Assembly (NCBI GenBank): GCA_013822345.1
Contig: PNKH01000078.1
Location: 1-38,614 of the forward strand
Reading direction: 5' to 3'
Source: Isosphaera sp.
Lineage (GTDB): Bacteria > Planctomycetota > Planctomycetia > Gemmatales > Gemmataceae
DNA length: 38,614 nt
Shown here: positions 24,527-33,563 of the stretch, piece after piece
Layout of the letters: every line of letters starts with the position of its first letter
Numbering within the stretch: the first letter of the stretch is position 1
Notes under the pieces: model-generated
Told to the model about the DNA's origin: nothing
Seen by the model: only the letters and a program-made list of their open reading frames with translations
Databases searched by the model: none
Translations under genes and position numbers: made by a program

Positions 24527-25389
24527 GGACCCGCCGCCGCGAGCAGCTCACGGGACACCCCGACGAGCCGCTCCCGCACGGGCCGGCCCGCGACGAACAC
24601 CTCGCGCTGCAGCTCGGCGTACTCGGCCCGGCCCTCCGGCGTCTCGATCTTCACCGGCGCGAAGCCGTACCCGGCCAGGTCGTACGGGCTGGCCCGCATG
24701 TCGATCTCGCGCGCCCGGATGGCCACCTCGAACGCGTCGGCGACCACGTCCGACGGGCAGAACGGGGCCACCTTGTACGCGAACCGGTACAGGTCCATGT
24801 TCGCGTGGAGGCAGCCGGGCTGGTCGTGGTCGGTGGTGGAAGCGCGGGTCAACTCCCACCGGTTCCGCGGGACCGCCGCCGACGTGAAGAACCGGAACGC
24901 GTCGTAGTGCGAGCACCGCAGTTGTTGCGCCTCGACCACCGCGTCCGTCTCCTCCCGCGACAGCCGGAGCGGGACGTACGGGTGCCGCACCGCCGGGTCG
25001 CGGTACACCATCGCCCACTCGTGCAGCCCGGCGCACCCGAACGCCGGCGGCCGCTCCGCCACCGCCTCCAGGTACCCGACCGCCCACTCCAGGTACGGCC
25101 GGCGGTGCGGCGGGAACGCCGCCGCGGACAGTGACAACCCGGTGTCATCGGCGTCGAACTCGGGCCACGTCACGTCCGCCCGGGTCGCGCCTTGCAGCAC
25201 GACGCCGCACCCCGGCGTCCACCGCAGCAGGTGGGCCGGGCGGAACGAGTAGTACTCGAACAGGAAGTCGTAGACCGGGTGCTTCTCCGCGCGGCCCGCC
25301 CGCCGGGCGCGGTCGTCGGCCCAGTGCCGCACCCTCGCCAGGTACGCCGCCCGGTCGCGCTCCCAGACCTCCCGCGGCACCGCCCGCAT
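24472..25389 (-). CDS. Conserved protein of the family often annotated as 3-methyladenine DNA glycosylase
   Basis: The protein has 305 residues. Recognisable family blocks are EKHPVYDFLFEYYSFRPAHL near 35, GLHEWAMVYR near 120, CSHYDAFRFFT near 160, QPGCLHANMDLYRFAYK near 190 and DMRASPYDLAGYG near 230. Databases commonly name this family 3-methyladenine DNA glycosylase, mainly in actinobacteria; I see no helix-hairpin-helix or other glycosylase motif that proves it, so the function is uncertain. I chose the ATG at 25389; a GTG three codons upstream (25398) is possible. The C-terminal tail is encoded within the 30-bp inverted repeat, so its sequence is probably not functional. It lies on the same strand as the RT block, 394 bp upstream of it. 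Confidence 0.7.
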   Translation of the reverse strand: MRAVPREVWERDRAAYLARVRHWADDRARRAGRAEKHPVYDFLFEYYSFRPAHLLRWTPGCGVVLQGATRADVTWPEFDADDTGLSLSAAAFPPHRRPYLEWAVGYLEAVAERPPAFGCAGLHEWAMVYRDPAVRHPYVPLRLSREETDAVVEAQQLRCSHYDAFRFFTSAAVPRNRWELTRASTTDHDQPGCLHANMDLYRFAYKVAPFCPSDVVADAFEVAIRAREIDMRASPYDLAGYGFAPVKIETPEGRAEYAELQREVFVAGRPVRERLVGVSRELLAAAGPGEPRPSGSGCGALTPAP

Positions 25390-25481
25390 CGTCTTCACAC
25401 CCCCTTCACCCGGCCGCCGCTAGACTATCCCCGACTCGCGCGTCCTCATCTTAACCCCCCGACCCCGCCCGCGGGCCACCG

Positions 25482-26642
25482 ATGTCCGAGCCGCCCCCCG
25501 TCCGCGTCCTGCTCGTCGACGACCAGCCGATCGTCGGGGAGACGGTCCGGCAGATGCTCGCCGGCGAACCCGGGATGGAGTACCGGTACTGCCAGGACCC
25601 GGCCTGCGCCCTGGACGCGGCGAACGAGTTCCACCCGACCGTCATCCTGCAAGACCTCGTGATGCCGGAGATCGACGGGCTCCAGCTCGTCCGCTTCTTC
25701 CGGGCGAACGCCGGGACCCGCGACACCCCGCTGGTGGTGCTGTCGAGCAAGGAGGAGCCGACGGTCAAGGCCCGGGCGTTCGCCCTCGGGGCGAACGACT
25801 ACCTGGTGAAGCTCCCGGACAAGCTGGAGGTGGTCGCCCGCATCCGGTACCACTCCCGCGGGTACGTCGCCCTGCTGGAGCGGAACGAGGCGTACCGGGC
25901 CCTGGCCGAGAAGCAGCGGGAGCTGGCCGCGGAGGTGAACCGGGCGGCCCGGTACGTCCGGTCGCTGCTGCCCCCGCCGCTCCGGGCCGGGCCGGTCGCC
26001 ATCGACTGGCAGTTCGTCCCGTCCGCCCACCTCGCCGGGGACATGTTCGGGTACCACTGGCTCGACCCCGACCACCTGGCGGTGTACCTCCTCGACGTGA
26101 GCGGGCACGGGGTCGGGTCGGCGCTGCTGGCGGTGTCGGCGGCGAACGTGCTGGCGGCCGGCGGGCTGCCGGGGGTGGACCCGCGCGACCCCGGGCGGGT
26201 GGTGACCAAGCTGAACGAGATGTTCCCGATGGACCGGCAGGACGGGAAGTACTTCACCATCTGGTACGGCGTCTACCGCCCGAAGGACCGGTCGCTGGCG
26301 TACTGCAACGCCGGCCACCCGCCGGCCCTCCTCCACACCGCCGGCGACCTGCACCAACTCGACGCCGACGGCCCGGCGGTCGGGATGGCCCCGGACCTGC
26401 CGTTCGACACCCGGACGGTGAAGGTCGGCGCCGGTGACCGGCTGCTGGTGTACAGCGACGGGGTGTTCGAGGTGGAGCGGGCGGACGGGAAGATGTGGCA
26501 GTACCCGGAGTTCGTCGCCCACATCCGGCCGGAGCTGGCCCGCGGCGGCGACCTGATCGAGCGGCACCTGAAGTTCTGCCGCGACCTGGCGAACGCCGAG
26601 GTGCTCGGGGACGACTTCTCGATGGTCCTGGTGCAGACCTGA
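25482..26642 (+). CDS. Response regulator with PP2C-type (SpoIIE) phosphatase output
   Basis: The protein has 386 residues. Residues 8-125 form a receiver domain: acidic pair D13-D14, phospho-acceptor D58 in LQDLVMPEIDG, S/T-type residue in LVVLSSK near 88 and K110. A helical linker (about 130-160, EKQRELAAEVNRAARYVRSLLPPP) leads to a SpoIIE/PPM phosphatase domain at 170-386, with metal ligands in LAGDMFGYHW (D187), DVSGHGVGSAL (D205), YSDGVFE near 325 and DDFSMV near the end. It would dephosphorylate a phosphoserine/threonine target, such as an anti-sigma antagonist, on a two-component signal. No cognate histidine kinase is in the window. It is divergent from the glycosylase-like gene across a 92-bp spacer. 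Confidence 0.9.
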   Translation: MSEPPPVRVLLVDDQPIVGETVRQMLAGEPGMEYRYCQDPACALDAANEFHPTVILQDLVMPEIDGLQLVRFFRANAGTRDTPLVVLSSKEEPTVKARAFALGANDYLVKLPDKLEVVARIRYHSRGYVALLERNEAYRALAEKQRELAAEVNRAARYVRSLLPPPLRAGPVAIDWQFVPSAHLAGDMFGYHWLDPDHLAVYLLDVSGHGVGSALLAVSAANVLAAGGLPGVDPRDPGRVVTKLNEMFPMDRQDGKYFTIWYGVYRPKDRSLAYCNAGHPPALLHTAGDLHQLDADGPAVGMAPDLPFDTRTVKVGAGDRLLVYSDGVFEVERADGKMWQYPEFVAHIRPELARGGDLIERHLKFCRDLANAEVLGDDFSMVLVQT

Positions 26643-26654
26643 GTCCGCGGCGAC

Positions 26655-26679
26655 GGTCCGGTAACGACCGACCCTTTTT
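26655..26679 (+). terminator. Rho-independent terminator after the REC-phosphatase gene
   Basis: GGTCCGGT (26655-26662), an AACG loop and ACCGACC (26667-26673) form a 7-bp stem with one bulged base, followed by CTTTTT (26674-26679). It lies 13 nt after the stop at 26642. Confidence 0.5.
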
Positions 26680-26775
26680 CCCTCTCTTCTCGGTCTCCGC
26701 GTCGGGTAAAACCGAGGTGGCCCGCGGCCGCCGTTCGGCCCGGGCCGTCCCCCTCACCCGCGGAGACCGCCGCCC

Positions 26776-27501
26776 ATGAAGACGCTGACGAGCGCGTTCG
26801 CGGCCCTGCTGCTGGCCGCCCCGGGCCAGGCCGCCCTGATCCACCAGTACCGGCTCGACGGGAGCTTCGCCGACGACCTCGGCGGTCCGTCCCTGGTCCC
26901 GGCCGGCGGCGTCCTCGGCCCGACCAGCTACGCCTTCGGCCCGAACCAGGGGCTGTCCCTGAGCAACGCCCTGCCGGGGACCGCGAACGCCACCTACTCG
27001 ATCGAGCTGGTGTTCCGGTTCAACACCCTGACCGGGTTCCGGAAGATCATCGACTTCCAGAACCGGGCCTCGGACAACGGGTTCTACACCCTCGACACGG
27101 CCCTGAACTTCTTCCCCCAGGCCACCGGCCCGGACGGGGCGTTCGCGCTGAACACCGACGCCCGAGTGGTCCTCACCCGGAACGACCTGACCGACCAGGT
27201 CGTCGGGTACGTCAACGGGGTCCCGCAGTTCACCTTCGTCGATGTCGGGAACATCGCCGTGTTCGGCACCCCGAACCGGATCATCAACTTCTTCATCGAC
27301 GACACGGTCGTCACCGGGGAGGCGTCCGGCGGGGTGGTCGACCTGATCCGCATCTACGACACCGCCCTGACCGGGGCCGAGGTCGCGGCCCTGGTCAACC
27401 CCGGGGCGGCGGTCCCGGAGCCGGCGTCGGTGGTGCTGCTCGCGGCCGGGGCGGCCGGGGTGGTCGGGTATCGTCGGCGCCGGGGGCGGCCGGTAACCTG
27501 A
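26776..27501 (+). CDS. LamG-like secreted protein with PEP-CTERM sorting signal
   Basis: The protein has 241 residues. The N-terminus (MKTLTSAFAALLLAAPGQAA) is a signal peptide. The body is a beta-sandwich of the LamG/concanavalin-like type: ALIHQYRLDGSFADDLGG, YSIELVFRFNTLTGFRKIIDF, VVGYVNGVPQF, VVDLIRIYDTALTGAEVAAL. The C-terminus is a clear PEP-CTERM signal: VPEP, a hydrophobic stretch, then YRRRRGR. Such proteins are processed by an exosortase and linked to extracellular polysaccharide; no exosortase gene is in the window. The ligand is unknown. The next gene, a kinase, starts 30 nt downstream on the same strand. Confidence 0.85.
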   Translation: MKTLTSAFAALLLAAPGQAALIHQYRLDGSFADDLGGPSLVPAGGVLGPTSYAFGPNQGLSLSNALPGTANATYSIELVFRFNTLTGFRKIIDFQNRASDNGFYTLDTALNFFPQATGPDGAFALNTDARVVLTRNDLTDQVVGYVNGVPQFTFVDVGNIAVFGTPNRIINFFIDDTVVTGEASGGVVDLIRIYDTALTGAEVAALVNPGAAVPEPASVVLLAAGAAGVVGYRRRRGRPVT

Positions 27502-27531
27502 CGGTACGCACCCGTACCCACGGACGAGCTG

Positions 27532-30500
27532 ATGAACCCGTCGGACACCCACAGCCACGTCCCGCCCGGGAACCCGGGGGCGCCCCGGGTCGTGGACGTG
27601 ACCCACGTCGCCGACCCGGACCGGCCGCCGGACCTCCCGCCCCCGACAGGGGAGGCCGGCGGGACACTTTCCGACGGGCGGGGCGCGGCGCCGGCCCCGC
27701 CGCTGGTCCCCGGGTACGAGCTGCTCGGGGTGCTCGGCCGCGGCGCGATGGGCGAGGTGTTCAAGGCCCGCCAAGTCGGGCTGAACCGGGTGGTCGCCCT
27801 GAAGGTGGTCCTCTCCGGGCCGTACGCCGACCCGACCGCGAAGACCCGGTTCCTGATCGAGGCCGAGGCGGCGGCCGCCGTCGACCACCCGAACGTGGTC
27901 CGCGTGTACGAGTCCGGGGAGCACGACGGCATCCCGTACCTGGCGATGGAGTACCTCCCCGGGGGCACCCTCGGGGAGCGTCTGAAGACCAGCGGTCGCC
28001 TCCCCCCCGCGGACGCGGCCGCCCTCCTCGCCGGGGTGGCCCGGGGGGTGGCGGCGGCCCACGCCCTCGGCATCGTCCACCGCGACCTGAAGCCGGCCAA
28101 CATCCTATTCGCCGGCGGCGACACGGCGGACGGCGAGGCCACCACCCCGGAGTTCGGGCCGGTGCCGAAGGTCGCCGACTTCGGGATCGCCAAGCGGGGC
28201 GGGGTCGACCTGACCGGGACGGTCGCGGTCCTCGGCACCCCGGCGTACATGGCCCCGGAGCAGGCCCGCGGGGACGCCAAGTTCGTCTCCGCCGCCGCCG
28301 ACGTGTGGGCCCTCGGCGTCATCCTGTACGAGTGCCTCCACGGGGAGCGGCCGTTCCGCGCCCCGGACATCGATGTCCTCCTCGCCCAGATCCGGACCGC
28401 CGACCCGGCCGTCCCGTCGACCGCGACCGGGGTGCCCCGCGAGCTCGACCTGATCTGCCGGAAGTGCCTGGAGAAGGAGCCGAAGGACCGCTACCCGACG
28501 GCCGCCGACCTGGTCGCCGACCTGGAGCGGTTCCTGCGCGGCGACCCGGTCAGCGTCCGCCCGCTCGGGGCCGGGGCCCGGGCCGTCCGGTGGGCGCGGC
28601 GGAACCCGGCGCTGGCCGGGCTGTTCGCGGTCGTGGCCCTGTTCGCCGCCGGGCTCGGGGCGTCGCTCGTCGCCCAGTACCGGCAGGCGGTGGACCGGGC
28701 GGCGTTCGAGCGGCGGGCGAAGGAGGACGCGGAGAAGCTGGCCGCGGACCTCGCCGCCCTGGCCACCGCCGAGGCCGCCGCCAAGGAACAGGCCCAGGAG
28801 CTGGCCGCCGCGAACGCCGCCCTGGCGACCGACAAGGCGGCCGAGGCCGAGCGGGCGAACCAGGTGTCCGGGTTCCTGACCGGGCTGTTCCGCGGCAACG
28901 ACCCGCTCGACATCTTCGGCGATACGTTCCGGATGCCGGACTGGCAGGCCCAGCGGGCGAAGACCGCGGGGGTGCTGCTGCGCGAGGCGGCGGACAAGTT
29001 CAAGGACGAGCTGCGGGGCCAGCCGCTGGCCCGGGCGAAGCTGCTGGCGGCGGTCGGGGACAGCCTCGCCAACCTCGGCGAGTTCAAGGCCGCCGACCCG
29101 CTCCTGCGCGAGGCCCTCGACCTCCGCCGGGCCGCCCTGCCGCCGGCCCACCCGGACGTGATCCGTGCGGAGCTCGCCCTCGGGCGGATGCGGTGGCAGG
29201 TCGGGGACATGCCGGCCGCCCTCGACCTGTTCCGCGGGGCCCTGACCCGGCAGCGGGCGGCCGGCGCCCCCGAGGCCGAGACCCTGACCACCCGGCTGTA
29301 CGAGGCGGTGGTGCTGTCGTTCACCGACCCCGGGGCGGCCGACCCGATCTTCAAGGAGGTGATCGCCGGGTGGGAGCGGCTGCACGGCCCCGGGTATCGG
29401 GACACCCTGGTCGCCCGGACGGCGTACGTCGCGGTCCTGCTCGACGACGGGCGGGTGGCGGAGGCGTCGGAGGTGCTGGGGAAGGTGCTGGGGCCGCTCC
29501 AGGCCCACCCGGACGAGCGGTTCCGCACCCTCGGGGACGCGGTGACCGCGTTCCAGGTCGGGATCGGATACCGGCGGGCCGGGCTCCGCGGCCCGGCCGA
29601 GGACATGTTCCGCAAGGCGGTGGCCAAGGGGGAGAAGGTCCTGCCGGCCGACCACTGGGTGCTGAGCCTCGTCCGGTTCGAGCTGGCCGGGTCCCTGGCC
29701 GGGTCCGGGAAGGACGCGGACGCCGACGCCCTGTACGCCCGGATCCTGGCCGACACCCGGAGGACGACCGGGCTGGCCCACCCGAAGCTGCTGATCCTGG
29801 CCGGGACGGTGGGCGACCGGTGGGCGGCCCGCGGCCGGGTCGCCGACGCCCGGGCGCTGTGGGCCGAGGTGGACGCCGCCAACCTCGCCCAGTTCGGCCC
29901 GGACAGCCACTGGCGCGGGCTCCTCCTGCTCCAGCGGGCCGAGTTCGAGGCCGCGTTCGGCGACCTGCCGGCCGCCGCCGGGCACGCCGCCAAGGCGGCC
30001 GACCTCGTCCGCCGGGGGAAGCTGTACCCGAACAAGGAGTCGTGCCAGCGGCTGATCCGGGCGGGCGAGGAGCTGGCCCGGCCCGGGCTGTCGGCGGCGG
30101 GGAAGGCGACCGTCCGCGAGCTGTTCGCCGCCGCCCGCGACTTCGTCGGCCGGGCGTTCGGCCCGCGGACGCGGGAGATGGCCGTCGCCTTGAGCACCGA
30201 GGGGTGGGGGCTGTACCGGACCGGGGACCGGGCGGGCGGGGCGGCCCGGCTGGCCGAGGCGGAGCCGCTGGCCGGGCTCATGACCGGGCGGGACGACGGC
30301 GAGCGGCGCGACCTGTGGTACACCCTCGGGGTCGTCGCCGAGGCCCAGGGGCGGTTCGCCGACGCGATCGAGTACTACCGGAAGGCGTTCGCCGTCTCCC
30401 GGTCGAAGGGGTGGGCGCAGGCCCGGCTCGACGACGCCTGGGGCCTGGTCGAGGCGCACGCCGGGGCCGGGTCGTTCGCCGACGCCCTCCCGCCGCTCGC

Positions 30501-31113
30501 GGACATCCGGCGGTGGCAAGTCGCGGCCAGGGCGGCCGAGTCGGAGGTGGCGTGGGCCGACCTGGCGCTCGCCGCGGTCCGCCTCGGGACCGGCGACCGG
30601 GACGCGTACCGGAGCGACATCCGGGTGATGCTGAAGCGGTTCGAGAAGTCGGCCGACGTGAACCCCCTGGCCCGGACGGCGTGGGCGGTCGGGCTGGCCG
30701 CGGACGCCGACCCGGACGCCGCCCGGGCGGCGGCGGACCGGCTGGCGGCGGCGCTGAAGCAGTCTCCGCGGTTCGCCTGGGGCCACCGGGGCCTGGCGCT
30801 GGCCCGGCTCCGGGCCGGGGACATGGCCGCCGCGGAGGCGGCCCTGACGGCCGCCGGCTCGGCCGGTCAGGTGCCGTTCGACGCGGCCCTGCGCGGGCTG
30901 TGCGCGGCGAGCCGGGGCGACCCGGCGGCGGCCGGGGTGTTCCTGAAGCGGGCGGACGAGGCGGTCGCGGCGGGGAGGCCGTCCGAGGGCAACCCGTTCG
31001 CGTTCGCGGACACGAACTGGCTCGACCGGCTGCTCGCCGACCTGCTCCTGGACGAACTCCGGGCGGCCCTCGACCCGCACCTCGCCCCGCGCCCGCGGCC
31101 GACCGGGCGGTGA
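27532..31113 (+). CDS. Hanks-type Ser/Thr protein kinase with large periplasmic TPR-like region
   Basis: The protein has 1193 residues. After a disordered N-terminus, residues 62-340 form the kinase domain: GRGAMGEV at 69-76 (P-loop), K91, HRDLKPAN from 183, DFG at 216-218 and APE at 241-243, so it should be active. A transmembrane helix at about 358-380 (LAGLFAVVALFAAGLGASLV) follows, then a charged coiled coil (385-440) and about 700 residues of helical repeats that look like TPRs (for example KLLAAVGDSLANLGEFKAADPLLREALDL; DDAWGLVEAHAGAGSFADALPPLAD). The arrangement, a cytoplasmic kinase with extracytoplasmic TPRs, is typical of planctomycetes. The ligand and substrates are unknown. It converges on the barrel gene, with 29 bp between stops. 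Confidence 0.9.
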   Translation: MNPSDTHSHVPPGNPGAPRVVDVTHVADPDRPPDLPPPTGEAGGTLSDGRGAAPAPPLVPGYELLGVLGRGAMGEVFKARQVGLNRVVALKVVLSGPYADPTAKTRFLIEAEAAAAVDHPNVVRVYESGEHDGIPYLAMEYLPGGTLGERLKTSGRLPPADAAALLAGVARGVAAAHALGIVHRDLKPANILFAGGDTADGEATTPEFGPVPKVADFGIAKRGGVDLTGTVAVLGTPAYMAPEQARGDAKFVSAAADVWALGVILYECLHGERPFRAPDIDVLLAQIRTADPAVPSTATGVPRELDLICRKCLEKEPKDRYPTAADLVADLERFLRGDPVSVRPLGAGARAVRWARRNPALAGLFAVVALFAAGLGASLVAQYRQAVDRAAFERRAKEDAEKLAADLAALATAEAAAKEQAQELAAANAALATDKAAEAERANQVSGFLTGLFRGNDPLDIFGDTFRMPDWQAQRAKTAGVLLREAADKFKDELRGQPLARAKLLAAVGDSLANLGEFKAADPLLREALDLRRAALPPAHPDVIRAELALGRMRWQVGDMPAALDLFRGALTRQRAAGAPEAETLTTRLYEAVVLSFTDPGAADPIFKEVIAGWERLHGPGYRDTLVARTAYVAVLLDDGRVAEASEVLGKVLGPLQAHPDERFRTLGDAVTAFQVGIGYRRAGLRGPAEDMFRKAVAKGEKVLPADHWVLSLVRFELAGSLAGSGKDADADALYARILADTRRTTGLAHPKLLILAGTVGDRWAARGRVADARALWAEVDAANLAQFGPDSHWRGLLLLQRAEFEAAFGDLPAAAGHAAKAADLVRRGKLYPNKESCQRLIRAGEELARPGLSAAGKATVRELFAAARDFVGRAFGPRTREMAVALSTEGWGLYRTGDRAGGAARLAEAEPLAGLMTGRDDGERRDLWYTLGVVAEAQGRFADAIEYYRKAFAVSRSKGWAQARLDDAWGLVEAHAGAGSFADALPPLADIRRWQVAARAAESEVAWADLALAAVRLGTGDRDAYRSDIRVMLKRFEKSADVNPLARTAWAVGLAADADPDAARAAADRLAAALKQSPRFAWGHRGLALARLRAGDMAAAEAALTAAGSAGQVPFDAALRGLCAASRGDPAAAGVFLKRADEAVAAGRPSEGNPFAFADTNWLDRLLADLLLDELRAALDPHLAPRPRPTGR

Positions 31114-31142
31114 CTCGACCCGCCGGCCCTCGACGGCCGCCG

Positions 31143-33401
31143 TCAGAACTGGAAGATCACCTCGGTGAACAGCGACAGCAGCGGGTCGACCCGCTCGTCC
31201 CGCTTGTTGTAGATCTGCCGGAACCCCGGCCCCGGGATCAGGGCCGACGCCCCGACCAGCACGATCGCCTGGTTGTTCAGCCGCGGCCGCCACTCGATCC
31301 CGCTCGACAGGTCCGTCCCCAGGAACCGGTCGATGTCCCCCTGGAAGGTGAACGTCTCCAGCACCGCCGTCTTGTCGAACAGCAGGGCGTTCGCGTTGTT
31401 CACGATCCGGAACCGCGGGGTGATGTCGAAGTCGAGCCCGGCCCCGGCCAGCCACAGCCCCGGGTTGACGAAGTTGCTCTGCCCCTGGATCCGGCTCGAC
31501 CGCAGGTTCACGTAGTTGCTCTGGTCGTTCACCAGCCCGACCCCGAACAGCGGGATCCGGTTCCGCCGGAAGAAGCTGAACTCCCCGCCGAAGTTCGTCT
31601 GGTCGATGATCCCGTCGAACCCGGTCGCCACCCCGTTGTTCGGGTTCCCGTCGCCCGACTGGTACATGCCGCTCACCCGGAACCGGGCCCAGTCCCGGTC
31701 GTAGCTCAGCTCCAGGGTGGCGAGCTGGGCGGAGATCGCCTGCGGGGTCCCGGCGATCGGGTTGCGGGTGTCCCGGCCCAGGGCCCAGTAGAACACGCTC
31801 GACACGTTGTACCGGCCGATGTGCCCCTCCCCCGCCAGGCCGAGGTACACGGCGTTCACCTTGTGCGGCTGGAACACCCCGGCCGGGTCCGGGCGGACCA
31901 GGAACCCGTTCCGGTCGAACAGGAACTCCGGGTTGTCGTTGTTGAAGTGGACGCTCGCCTCGGCGGTGAACCCGGGGAACAGGAAGTCCTGCTGGAACAC
32001 GTTCGCGATGACGATGTTCTGGTCCCGGTCCCGGAACGAGTTGAGCTGGCTGTTGGTGTCCTTCTCCCACTGCCGGAAGTACGCCAGGTTGAACTGGGTG
32101 CGGTTCCCGTTGTAGTTCCCGAACAGCCGGACGCCGCGGTTGATGTCGCTGAAGATGAACCCGCGGAAGTCGCTGACGAACGGCTGGTTACCGGCCCGGA
32201 TCGAGACGAAGTCGTACTGGGAGCTGAGGTCGGCCAGCTTGTACTCGACGAACCCCTCCTGGATCGGGTTGAAGAACGTCCGGTTCCGGAGCGTCCCCTT
32301 CCGCACGTCCGGGTTGATGACCGCCAGCTCCTGGACGCTCAGGGTGTTGATGTTCAACGTCGGGGTGATCTTGACCCGCCAGTCGTTCGGCTTGAACGCC
32401 GCGTCCCCGTGGAACAGGTCGAACGACGCGCTCACCAGCTGGCTGTACACGAACTGCCCGGGCCGGCCGAAGAAGTCGATGGTGTTCGGCCGGGCGGTGC
32501 TCTCGAACGGGGTGGTGGCGGTCGGGATCGACCGCCCCTCGAACAGGGTGCTGCTCAGCCCGGTGAAGTTGAAGAACGTGTGCTGCCCGTAGATCGGGTA
32601 GTCGCCCTTGATCACGTTCAGGTTGTACGGGTCGTACCCCCGCCCGAGCTTGTACGGGGCGTCGAACACCCGGACCTGCCCGACCCCGTACCGGTCCCAG
32701 TCCGGGAACCCGACCCGCCACCGGTCCTCCACCGTGTCGTACTCGGCGTTCGACCCGGACCGCGGGGTCACCCCGCTCGGCCCGGCGAACCCACTGGCCG
32801 GGTAGTAGACGTACGGCGTCAGCCCCGCGTCCGGGTTCCCGTCCGGGCCCGGCCCGGTCGCCGGCCGGGGGGTCATCGGCTCCAGCAGCCGGTCCAGCGG
32901 GTCGCGGGTGGTGTCCCGGGGCGGGGCCGGCGGCTGGTCCGGGAGCCGCTCCGGGGGTTGGGCGGTCGTCCCGGCCGCGGCCGGCATCACCGGCATCCGG
33001 GGCGCCGGCATCACCGGCGGCCCCGCCGCCGGCGGCGCCGGGGCGGGCGGGGCCGGCATCGCCGGGACCGGCACCCGCGGCGGGGCGGCCAGGCCGGCGG
33101 GGAGGATCGGGTCGGGCCGGGGGTCCGGGGGGGCGACGACCGACCGCGGGGCCGGGGCGACCGCGCCCGCCCGGGGGAACATTTCCGCCGGAGGGCGGGC
33201 GACCGCCCGGGGCGGCGGACAAGCTTCCGCCACGGGTCCCGCCGCCCCGCGGGGCGGCGGGAGGGGCTCGGCCGGCGCTTCGTCCGGCCCCGGGCCGACC
33301 TCCCGGGGGGCCGGCGCGAGCGGGAGCTCGGCCGCGACGGCGACCGCGGTACACAGTACCCCGGCCGTGATCCACCGCCAGATTCGTGAGACGCGGCCCA
33401 T
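31143..33401 (-). CDS. Outer-membrane beta-barrel protein with Pro-rich N-terminal region
   Basis: The protein has 752 residues. Residues 1-24 (MGRVSRIWRWITAGVLCTAVAVAA) are a signal peptide. About 28-190 are Pro/Ala-rich and probably disordered or wall-spanning. From about 200 to the end there are many alternating aromatic/polar strands (for example FVSIRAGNQPFVSDFRG, TQFNLAYFRQWEKD, WARFRVSGMYQSGDGN, FGGEFSFFRRNRIPLFGVGL), and the chain ends FTEVIFQF, a C-terminal Phe as usual for outer-membrane barrels. It is probably a large porin or receptor; no TonB box or plug is evident. I chose the ATG at 33401, which has GGGGGG about 7 nt upstream; an ATG at 33431 would add ten residues and also has a G-rich site. 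It is divergent from the GlcG-domain gene. Confidence 0.8.
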   Translation of the reverse strand: MGRVSRIWRWITAGVLCTAVAVAAELPLAPAPREVGPGPDEAPAEPLPPPRGAAGPVAEACPPPRAVARPPAEMFPRAGAVAPAPRSVVAPPDPRPDPILPAGLAAPPRVPVPAMPAPPAPAPPAAGPPVMPAPRMPVMPAAAGTTAQPPERLPDQPPAPPRDTTRDPLDRLLEPMTPRPATGPGPDGNPDAGLTPYVYYPASGFAGPSGVTPRSGSNAEYDTVEDRWRVGFPDWDRYGVGQVRVFDAPYKLGRGYDPYNLNVIKGDYPIYGQHTFFNFTGLSSTLFEGRSIPTATTPFESTARPNTIDFFGRPGQFVYSQLVSASFDLFHGDAAFKPNDWRVKITPTLNINTLSVQELAVINPDVRKGTLRNRTFFNPIQEGFVEYKLADLSSQYDFVSIRAGNQPFVSDFRGFIFSDINRGVRLFGNYNGNRTQFNLAYFRQWEKDTNSQLNSFRDRDQNIVIANVFQQDFLFPGFTAEASVHFNNDNPEFLFDRNGFLVRPDPAGVFQPHKVNAVYLGLAGEGHIGRYNVSSVFYWALGRDTRNPIAGTPQAISAQLATLELSYDRDWARFRVSGMYQSGDGNPNNGVATGFDGIIDQTNFGGEFSFFRRNRIPLFGVGLVNDQSNYVNLRSSRIQGQSNFVNPGLWLAGAGLDFDITPRFRIVNNANALLFDKTAVLETFTFQGDIDRFLGTDLSSGIEWRPRLNNQAIVLVGASALIPGPGFRQIYNKRDERVDPLLSLFTEVIFQF

Positions 33402-33563
33402 CCCGTTCCCCCCAAGCCGGACACGTCGCATCACCCCTACCATCGGCCGACGAAGGTCGGGGGGATGAGGATTCTCCGGGTCGGGCCGCCGATTCCGTGA
33501 AGTCGTCCGGGCGGCGCGTCCGATCCATCCGGCATAGGCCGACACTCGGACCCCGGGGGAGTT

